A stretch of DNA of 64,000 nucleotides from NCBI RefSeq assembly GCF_900105865.1, contig NZ_LT629804.1, positions 62,001 through 126,000 of the forward strand, given 5' to 3'. How positions within the stretch are numbered: the stretch's first letter is position 1; the number at the start of each line of letters is the position of its first letter. The position numbers and the translations under genes are program-made. This DNA is from Arcanobacterium phocae. Lineage in GTDB: Bacteria; Actinomycetota; Actinomycetes; Actinomycetales; Actinomycetaceae. The notes below the pieces were generated by a model. It made no database searches and was not told the origin of the DNA. It worked only from the letters and a program-made list of their open reading frames with translations. Positions 58,540 to 64,000 of the stretch are shown here, piece by piece.

Positions 58540-59604
58540 ATGTTTACTGAAATTCCAGCTCTGGATTACCCCGTGCTGTTTGCCTTTGAAGTCGGCGAAT
58601 GGCAAGACTATCTCATGCTTATTGTCGTTACTGCAGCTCTAGCATTAACAGCTTGGTTAGCTCAGCGCAATAAGTGGGTTGTTCTTGCAGTTTTCGTTAT
58701 CGCACCAGTTCTCCTGACCATTTTCTGGTGGCCATACTCCACTCAGGGCACGAGAGCGGAGGGATGGTTCCCTATTGTGAAGCAATACTCAGCGCTAGCT
58801 GGTTCTCTATCTCTTGTCGGACTGCAGTATTCACAAAAGCTTCGCAAGAACCAGTGGTACCTGATGATTCCACCAATTATTCTTGCGATCAACATTCTTG
58901 AAGCTGTTATTCGAGATTTCCAATGCGCAAACATTCATGGCCTGGATTCGGCAACCGGGTTAACCATTTCTGGCGGAGCTTGGAACTATATGAATGGCAT
59001 TGCTGGCATTCTCAACCTTCTAGCTATCTCTGGTTGGGTTGGAATTTTCGTGGCCAGTAATAAGAGCAAAGCGATCATGTGGGGCGACTTAACCCTGGGG
59101 TGGATCATTGCTTATGACCTCTGGAATTTCGCTTACGTCTACAACTGCTTGCCCGATCGCGCCTGGTACTCTGGTCTTGCTCTGCTAGCTTCGTGTACAA
59201 TTCCAGCCCTATTCCCGCGGATGCGTGGTTCATGGATCCAGTTCCGCGCCTACACATTAACTCTTTGGTCCGCAGTTGTTCTTACATTCCCGCATTTCAT
59301 GCACGACTCAACGTTTGCTCACCGCTCAAGCTATAACGAAACCGCGCTATTCATCTTCTCGTTCCTAGCCCTTGTTGTAAACATCATCGTCTTCGGCTAC
59401 CACATCTACCGGATTACCACATTCAAGCGTAATCCATTCAAGGTGGAGATCTACTCCGATACACCGGAATACATCCGCATGGTACGCAAGAATGCTTCCA
59501 ATGAAGACAAGGTTACTATTGCAGCCCGCCTTGGCAAGACTCCAGAACAACTTGGATACAGTCGCGCACCAAAGCGACACAAGGGTCTACGCACGAAGCG
59601 CTGA
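58540..59604 (+). CDS. Polytopic membrane protein, DUF5692-like (paralogue 1)
   Basis: 354 residues, eight or nine hydrophobic segments. I believe it belongs to the DUF5692 group but this is from memory. Conserved features shared with the gene at 61093: GWFP, INILEAVIRD, GGAWNYMNGIAGILNLL, IAYDLWNFAYVYNCL, CTIPALF, HFM and KRNPF with a cytoplasmic C-terminal tail (TPEQLGY). The many Trp/Tyr/Asn/Asp in membrane segments suggest binding of a polar or lipid-linked ligand. The ATG follows AGGG by 5 bases. A hairpin closes the gene. Confidence 0.8.
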   Translation: MFTEIPALDYPVLFAFEVGEWQDYLMLIVVTAALALTAWLAQRNKWVVLAVFVIAPVLLTIFWWPYSTQGTRAEGWFPIVKQYSALAGSLSLVGLQYSQKLRKNQWYLMIPPIILAINILEAVIRDFQCANIHGLDSATGLTISGGAWNYMNGIAGILNLLAISGWVGIFVASNKSKAIMWGDLTLGWIIAYDLWNFAYVYNCLPDRAWYSGLALLASCTIPALFPRMRGSWIQFRAYTLTLWSAVVLTFPHFMHDSTFAHRSSYNETALFIFSFLALVVNIIVFGYHIYRITTFKRNPFKVEIYSDTPEYIRMVRKNASNEDKVTIAARLGKTPEQLGYSRAPKRHKGLRTKR

Positions 59605-59621
59605 TCAACTAAAACACTAAA

Positions 59622-59660
59622 GTGAGCGGGGCAATATCAAGTAGGTATTGCCCCGCTCAC
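59622..59660 (+). terminator. Terminator after the first DUF5692-like gene
   Basis: Perfect 15-base GC-rich arms (59622-59636, 59646-59660) with a 9-base loop, 17 bases after the stop. No T-tract. Confidence 0.75.
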
Positions 59661-59837
59661 CATGTTGAATTAATTATTCTTGACAATTTTCCCCACTTCT
59701 TCTAACACACCTTGCATGTTCGTTCTCTGCCTGCTTCGTATTTCGACGACGAAGTTTTCACTACACACATGACGATCTTTCTATAAATGACCATCTTGCA
59801 ACACAATAACCATCGTGTTCGTATCTCAAAAACAGAT

Positions 59838-59870
59838 AGAGGGGCAACGCCTTCCTGGCGCTGCCCCTCT
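59838..59870 (-). terminator. Terminator of the SRPBCC-like gene
   Basis: AGAGGGGCA (59838-59846) pairs with TGCCCCTCT (59862-59870), with extra inner pairing. On the left-reading strand it is followed by ATCTGTTTTTG, a U-tract. The remaining gap 59661-59837 shows no gene. Confidence 0.75.
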
Positions 59871-59884
59871 AAAGTTATCTCTGA

Positions 59885-60925
59885 TTACTTATCGCTAGCT
59901 GGCTTCTTCTTACCCCAGTTCTTAAGGTAAGTCTTCTCCTTCTTCTGGCGAATCTGCTCATCCCAAGAGAACTCTGGCTCTTCCCAATCAGTGAAGTAGT
60001 CTTCATCGACTATGTCAGCCCACGGAGTTCCTGGTCCTGTTGGTGGCCAGTTCGGGTTATCTGTTACCGGCTCACGGATCTCAGCAACGGCGGGCGCCTG
60101 CCGCCCGTAACGCATCCATTGCGTATACGTTTCTTCGAACAGTGGCGTGCCATCCCAACGACCAGCCGGCGTACCTGTATTAAACCAACGCCCACCTAGA
60201 ATTCCACGCATAGCCTTTCCAGTATGGTGTTGCTTCTTCCGGAACTCAACTACTCGCTTCACATACAAGTTCTGCAAGTGGGTCATGACTCCACCAATCA
60301 ATTCGATGTTAATCCAATTAATTGCGGAGATAGTCGGATTATCCGGCTCAAACCCAATGCGCCAATGGTTAATCAATCGACACCGATCACCCTTAAGTGG
60401 AACGAAGTAGAAGCACCATGCAGCAGCAAAATGCTTCATGAATGGGAAACGGAAGGCATAAGACCCCGGTGCAGCTGGCGGGTTCTTGGTATCAACCCAC
60501 TGCACCATATACTTACCTGGAACGACGTCTGCCCATTCCATAGACATACCATGGAAATCGAATGCTGCGATATCGCCCGGCATCATAGAATCTGGTTGTT
60601 GAAACTCTTCTTGAATTTCGTATGAATTAAAGAACGGAAGGCGTGCGAATGTGCGCTCTAAGAACTCAGAGCTAAACGAGCCCGATTTCTCTGCACCAAT
60701 TTGCTTAAAAATTCGATACACAGCATAAGCCGGTGCATCAATATCAATAGCGTAAGTTGAGGAGTATCCGTTCTTATAGTTAGCGTCGATTAAATCGTCA
60801 CCGGGATAGACCCACTCTTGTTCTTCTTTCGTTGCCTTACCCGTCAATTGACTAAATGTCACCATACCAGCAAGACCACCGGCTGCAACAACACCACCGA
60901 GCTTGGCCCACGTTGATCTTTTCAT
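59885..60925 (-). CDS. Exported or membrane-anchored SRPBCC-like protein
   Basis: 346 residues: N-terminal hydrophobic anchor (residues 8-27), then a body that looks like a helix-grip START/SRPBCC domain (about 55-240: STYAIDIDAPAYAVYRIFKQIG, MMPGDIAAFDFHGMSMEWADVVPGKYMVQW, CRLINHWRIGFEPDN), and a charged C-terminal tail rich in Trp, Glu, Asp and Lys. SRPBCC folds usually bind hydrophobic ligands. GGGGAATCA precedes the ATG. It lies between the two DUF5692-like genes, reading against the first and divergent from the second; function unknown. Confidence 0.75.
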   Translation of the reverse strand: MKRSTWAKLGGVVAAGGLAGMVTFSQLTGKATKEEQEWVYPGDDLIDANYKNGYSSTYAIDIDAPAYAVYRIFKQIGAEKSGSFSSEFLERTFARLPFFNSYEIQEEFQQPDSMMPGDIAAFDFHGMSMEWADVVPGKYMVQWVDTKNPPAAPGSYAFRFPFMKHFAAAWCFYFVPLKGDRCRLINHWRIGFEPDNPTISAINWINIELIGGVMTHLQNLYVKRVVEFRKKQHHTGKAMRGILGGRWFNTGTPAGRWDGTPLFEETYTQWMRYGRQAPAVAEIREPVTDNPNWPPTGPGTPWADIVDEDYFTDWEEPEFSWDEQIRQKKEKTYLKNWGKKKPASDK

Positions 60926-61092
60926 TGATTCCCCTTTTCGTTTTAGTCACGGCCTGCGACCAGTCACGTCTCTGTGACGTTAGTCTCCAGTATCTCAGAT
61001 TTTTATCGGTAACATTGAGGAGAAAGTCCCAACCTCGACAGAACGTCAACGTTGAGATGCCTTCTTTCCGCCTTATATTCAAAGGAATACTC
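60926..61092. promoter_or_regulatory. Divergent promoter region of the SRPBCC-like and second DUF5692-like genes
   Basis: 167 bases with no coding sequence. It holds an imperfect inverted repeat, GTCAC (60963-60967) with GTGAC (60974-60978), near its left end. No clear -10/-35 pair was identified for either side. Confidence 0.35.
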
Positions 61093-62340
61093 ATGTCATC
61101 ACTTTTTTTGTGGGAAATTGGTACCCCTACTGTTTATATTGCCTGGATCATTGTGCTGATTGCTCAGATCGCTATTGCTGAGATTAACCGCCGATGGAAC
61201 TGGACAATTTTTACACTGTGGACTCTTGCTGGGATTGCTGTTATGCCATACGTGATTATTCACGGTGTGCCAATGGTGGGCTGGTTCCCATTCGGTAAGT
61301 TCGTTATCATGATTGCTACCGCAACCATGACTGGATACCTATTGGCATTTGGAAAGCGTCACCCAGATAAGGCTCGCAAGTACGCACTATGGATGGGTGT
61401 AGCATTATGGCTTGGCCTGTCAATTAACATCATGGAAGCCAATATCCGTGACATTACCATCTTCTTCCAAGCCGACGAATACTACGCTTGCGCTGCCAGC
61501 GCTGACTGTCTACAAGGCATCAACGCGACACACTCTATTGATGTTCTCAATGGCTTGCCAGAATCTCGCAACATTACAGCCCCGCTCCATTCGGTCGAAT
61601 GGTACCAGGCACTTGCTTCTAATTTTGAGGCAAACCACGTAGGTATTGATCCAGCAACTGGTTTCCGCACCATTGGCGGTCACTGGAACCTTGTTTCAGC
61701 ACTTGCTGGCCTACTGAATATCATCACAATCACTGGTCTCGGCAAGATTTTTGTTACCTCAGAATCTAAGGCTAAGACTGCAGACGGCAAGAGTCGCGTT
61801 CGTGGTCTTATCTGGGTTGACATGGTGTGGCCATGGGTAATTGCTTATGATTTATGGAATCACGCTTTCCTCTACAACGCTCTGGCTGATTACACGTGGT
61901 ACTGCACATTCGCACTGTTGCTCGCTTGTACGATTCCAGCATTCACATGGGCAAAAGGTCAGTGGATTTGGTTCCGTTGCTTCACACTCATGTTCTGGAT
62001 CGCGGCAAACAACCTTCTGCCTGAGCTACTCGTCAAGCCAAGTTCGATGACGAACTATGCCACGATGAACCCAGTTGCCAATATCGTCTGTGCATGGGCG
62101 GCCCTCATCTTCAATCTCGGCTTGTTCATTTACTGGCTCTACAAGATCATCAAGCACAAGCGCAACCCACTCACCAACTGCTTGTACTTCGAGATGAGCG
62201 AGTTCCGTACGATTGTTCGCCACCACGCCGATGAGGACACCGCACGTTGGCTTACCAATGAAATTCCGGAAACTCCCGAGGAACTCGGATTTATCGATTC
62301 CACTTCAAAGCCTGCGAACAAAGCGAAGCATAAGAAGTAA
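61093..62340 (+). CDS. Polytopic membrane protein, DUF5692-like (paralogue 2, with extracytoplasmic insert)
   Basis: 415 residues. Same core as the gene at 58540: GWFPFGKF, INIMEANIRD, GGHWNLVSALAGLLNII, IAYDLWNHAFLYNAL, CTIPAF, KHKRNPL and the tail TPEELGF. About 60 extra residues with two cysteines (YYACAASADCLQG) and HSIDVLNGLPESRN lie after the INIMEANIRD helix, where paralogue 1 has a short QCANIHGLDSATG. The ATG follows AAAGGA by 6 bases; the frame is open from 60856 but only within the divergent gene. The upstream neighbour is the SRPBCC-like gene. Confidence 0.8.
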   Translation: MSSLFLWEIGTPTVYIAWIIVLIAQIAIAEINRRWNWTIFTLWTLAGIAVMPYVIIHGVPMVGWFPFGKFVIMIATATMTGYLLAFGKRHPDKARKYALWMGVALWLGLSINIMEANIRDITIFFQADEYYACAASADCLQGINATHSIDVLNGLPESRNITAPLHSVEWYQALASNFEANHVGIDPATGFRTIGGHWNLVSALAGLLNIITITGLGKIFVTSESKAKTADGKSRVRGLIWVDMVWPWVIAYDLWNHAFLYNALADYTWYCTFALLLACTIPAFTWAKGQWIWFRCFTLMFWIAANNLLPELLVKPSSMTNYATMNPVANIVCAWAALIFNLGLFIYWLYKIIKHKRNPLTNCLYFEMSEFRTIVRHHADEDTARWLTNEIPETPEELGFIDSTSKPANKAKHKK

Positions 62341-62435
62341 GGGAGCTGGCGAGCATAGAATGCGCATGCCACGCAATAAATAGTGGTTATGGTCTGTTTT
62401 AAAGCCAGATATGCAAACTCTATGCACACTCTTCA

Positions 62436-62486
62436 CCTAACCTCTAAAAAGTGATATCATTTTTATATCACTTTTTAGAGGTTAGG
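62436..62486 (+). promoter_or_regulatory. Perfect long hairpin covering the SPFH ribosome-binding site
   Basis: 22-base perfect arms (62436-62457 and 62465-62486) with a 7-base AT-rich loop. The last AGG of the right arm is the only plausible Shine-Dalgarno sequence of the SPFH gene (AGGA, 7 bases before the ATG at 62494). The stem may be a terminator of the upstream gene, a translational switch or a protein-binding operator. Confidence 0.75.
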
Positions 62487-62493
62487 ACTTTAT

Positions 62494-63459
62494 ATGGACA
62501 CATCAACACCAGTCACGGTAGCCGCCGACCCGGTCGGCCACTCTGGCATCCGGGTAGATGTAACAGAAAAGAAAGCATGGGCACTAGGATCAGCTGGAAC
62601 GATCCTTCTCTTTTTCAGCATCTTGGCAGCTATCGGACTCTCCTCATGGTTCTTCATCCAAGGCGCGATTGCGCAGGATAATGGCACTGCCACCACTCAA
62701 ACAAATGTCGTCATGACTATATGCGGCATCGTCTTCTTACTGGCATTCTTTTTACTTACTGGATTCACGATCGTTTCCCCGGGTGAGTCTCGCGTCGTTC
62801 AGCTTTTCGGAACCTATATCGGCACGATCCGGAGTACTGGGTTCAGTTACACCATCCCATTCACTAATCGTAAAAAAGTTTCAGTGCGCGTACGCAACTT
62901 TGAAACCAACGAGACGAAGGTTAACGACTACTCTGGAAACCCCATTAATATCGCAGCAATTGTTGTCTGGCAGGTCGCAGACACCGCGAAGGCGCAGTTC
63001 TCGGTTGAAAACTATGAAGACTTTATTAAGTCCCAATCTGAGTCAGCACTCCGTCATATCGCCACTCAACATCCTTACGACTTTCCTGTTGATGGGCGTT
63101 CCTCTCTGCGCGGTTCAACCGAGGACATCAGCATTGAGCTAGCTAATGAAGTTGCCGAGCGAGTAAGTGTTGCCGGCTTAGAAATTGTGGAGACCCGCAT
63201 TTCTTCCCTCTCTTACGCTCCTGAAATCGCCCAAGCAATGCTACAGCGTCAGCAGGCTGCAGCAATCGTGGATGCTCGCGAAACAATCGTTGACGGCGCC
63301 GTCTCCATGGTTGAGATGGCACTCGATCAGCTCGAACAGAAAAGCATTGTGGATCTTGATCCAGAACGACGGGCCGCAATGGTATCCAACCTGCTCGTAG
63401 TTCTGTGTTCTGATGGACAGACACAACCAGTCATTAATGCTGGAGGTCTTTACCAGTAA
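62494..63459 (+). CDS. SPFH/Band-7 domain membrane protein
   Basis: 321 residues: N-terminal segment, two transmembrane helices (about 31-55 and 70-92), then an SPFH domain (FTIVSPGESRVVQLFGTYIGTIRSTGFSYTIPF, VRVRNFETNETKVNDYSGNPINI, QSESALRHIATQHPYDF) with a C-terminal helix (LQRQQAAAIVDARETIVDGAV). SPFH proteins scaffold membrane microdomains. The gene is followed after 4 bases by an Arc-like regulator, so the two form a unit. Confidence 0.9.
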   Translation: MDTSTPVTVAADPVGHSGIRVDVTEKKAWALGSAGTILLFFSILAAIGLSSWFFIQGAIAQDNGTATTQTNVVMTICGIVFLLAFFLLTGFTIVSPGESRVVQLFGTYIGTIRSTGFSYTIPFTNRKKVSVRVRNFETNETKVNDYSGNPINIAAIVVWQVADTAKAQFSVENYEDFIKSQSESALRHIATQHPYDFPVDGRSSLRGSTEDISIELANEVAERVSVAGLEIVETRISSLSYAPEIAQAMLQRQQAAAIVDARETIVDGAVSMVEMALDQLEQKSIVDLDPERRAAMVSNLLVVLCSDGQTQPVINAGGLYQ

Positions 63460-63463
63460 GCTT

Positions 63464-63679
63464 ATGACACCCCGCAAAGCTATTTCGTTACGCCTCGACC
63501 CAGCGGTTCACGATGCCGTTGCCCGCTGGGCCGAGGACGATTTGCGCTCAGTCAACGCGCAAATCGAAGTCATTCTTCGAGATGGGTTACGAAGAGCTGG
63601 CCGACTCCCTGGCACTACCGGTCAGTTACCGAAACGCGGACGGCCGCCAAAAAAGCCTCCGCAGCAGACGGAGACGTAA
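63464..63679 (+). CDS. Arc-like ribbon-helix-helix protein
   Basis: 71 residues. MTPRKAISLRLDPAVHDAVARWAEDDLRSVN shows the short beta strand followed by two helices of the ribbon-helix-helix fold (Arc/HicB-antitoxin type), then a proline/lysine/arginine-rich tail. In many actinobacteria a protein of this type follows an SPFH gene, as I recall. No toxin gene is adjacent. It starts 4 bases after the SPFH stop and overlaps the convergent kinase-like gene by 65 bases. Confidence 0.8.
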   Translation: MTPRKAISLRLDPAVHDAVARWAEDDLRSVNAQIEVILRDGLRRAGRLPGTTGQLPKRGRPPKKPPQQTET

Positions 63680-64000
63680 GGCGCACTACAGGTATCCCAG
63701 TACTCCTGTTCTCCTGCTCTCGCATCCATTGGCGCTTTCGTGAAAACGAAAGGAAATGCCAACGAATAATCGATTCGGAGTTAAATAAACGTCTCCACGT
63801 TTCGATATTCCCATTGCATACATGCTCGCGCCTAATCACTCGTTTAATTGAGCGTTTAGTCAAGCGCCAGAGTGAGACGTACCGCGGATAGTCAAGAGCT
63901 ACTAACAAATCTGCGCGCGAAAAAATGACATCTTTGAATTTTCCCCACGCTGAATCGCATACCCATTCGGGTAATTGCGTGAACTGATCTGCCAACGCAC
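63615..64000 (-). CDS. P-loop kinase-like protein, C-terminal part
   Basis: The frame runs left from beyond base 64000 to a stop at 63615. The visible 127-residue part (SRADLLVALDYPRYVSLWRLTKRSIKRVI, CNGNIETWRRLF, SIIRWHFLSFSRKRQWM, VVRLTSPSAAEAFLAAV) matches the C-terminal half of adenylate-kinase-related P-loop proteins (topology modulation FlaR-like). The Walker A should lie outside the window. An in-frame ATG at 63995 is not the true start. Its end overlaps the Arc-like gene. Confidence 0.75.
   Translation of the reverse strand, partial: ALADQFTQLPEWVCDSAWGKFKDVIFSRADLLVALDYPRYVSLWRLTKRSIKRVIRREHVCNGNIETWRRLFNSESIIRWHFLSFSRKRQWMREQENRSTGIPVVRLTSPSAAEAFLAAVRVSVTDR

Noticed and set aside
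60856..61092. N-terminal extension of the second DUF5692-like protein
   Set aside because: It runs antisense through the start of the SRPBCC-like gene and the divergent promoter; the ATG at 61093 has a good ribosome-binding site.
63464..63679. HicB-type antitoxin of a toxin-antitoxin system
   Set aside because: No HicA-like or other toxin gene is adjacent; the partner is an SPFH protein.

Overview
The window is a chromosomal stretch of an actinobacterium of roughly balanced base composition, most like a member of the Actinomycetaceae (Arcanobacterium/Trueperella type). The assignment rests on gene content: a GlgE-type alpha-glucan pathway, the mismatch-specific nuclease NucS with no MutS/MutL in view, the fused 2-oxoglutarate enzyme Kgd, a Rho factor with a long Arg/Asn/Asp-rich insert, the order rpmE-prfA-prmC-sua5-wecA-atpIBEFHAGDC, HtaA haem-binding domains, and an LAxTG sorting signal. 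No phage, insertion sequence or CRISPR array is seen.

Layout. 1-1559: tail of an ABC ATPase, then trpS. 1.7-12.8 kb: alpha-glucan metabolism, with glgP standing alone, a small membrane protein, a broken ogt, and then the tight operon glgE-treS-mak-glgB. 12.9-19.8 kb: maltose/maltodextrin uptake (malEFG, reading left), a divergent LacI-type regulator and an alpha-glucosidase. Together these can import malto-sugars, interconvert maltose and trehalose, phosphorylate maltose, polymerise it to branched glucan and break it down again. 19.8-25.9 kb: an envelope/cell-division group (a thioredoxin-fold TPR protein without cysteines, a lipoprotein, a membrane protein, a DivIVA-like coiled coil), a hydrolase and nucS. 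26-37.5 kb: the complete F1Fo ATP synthase downstream of prfA-prmC-sua5-wecA. 37.6-42.7 kb: rpmE, rho, a strongly diverged homoserine kinase, argS and tRNA-Arg(CCG). 42.8-51.7 kb: a glycerophosphodiesterase, an M23 peptidase, two CBS/DUF21 membrane proteins, kgd and an SGNH-fold protein that seems to lack all its catalytic residues. 51.7-58.2 kb: a haem-acquisition operon (htaA-like surface protein, hmuT, hmuU, hmuV) under what looks like a DtxR-type iron box. 58.5-62.3 kb: two paralogous polytopic membrane proteins flanking an exported SRPBCC-like protein, the least understood part of the window. 62.4-64 kb: an SPFH protein with an Arc-like partner and the C-terminal end of a P-loop kinase-like gene.

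Regulation visible in the sequence: starts that look leaderless (trpS, glgE), a malE promoter with an inverted repeat over its -35, a haem promoter with an iron box in its spacer, and many GC-rich hairpins between operons, mostly without a U-tract. The most interesting items are the 58.5-62.3 kb membrane-protein locus, the HtaA-LRR chimera, the hairpin that covers the SPFH ribosome-binding site, the SGNH pseudoenzyme and the isolated degenerate thrB.
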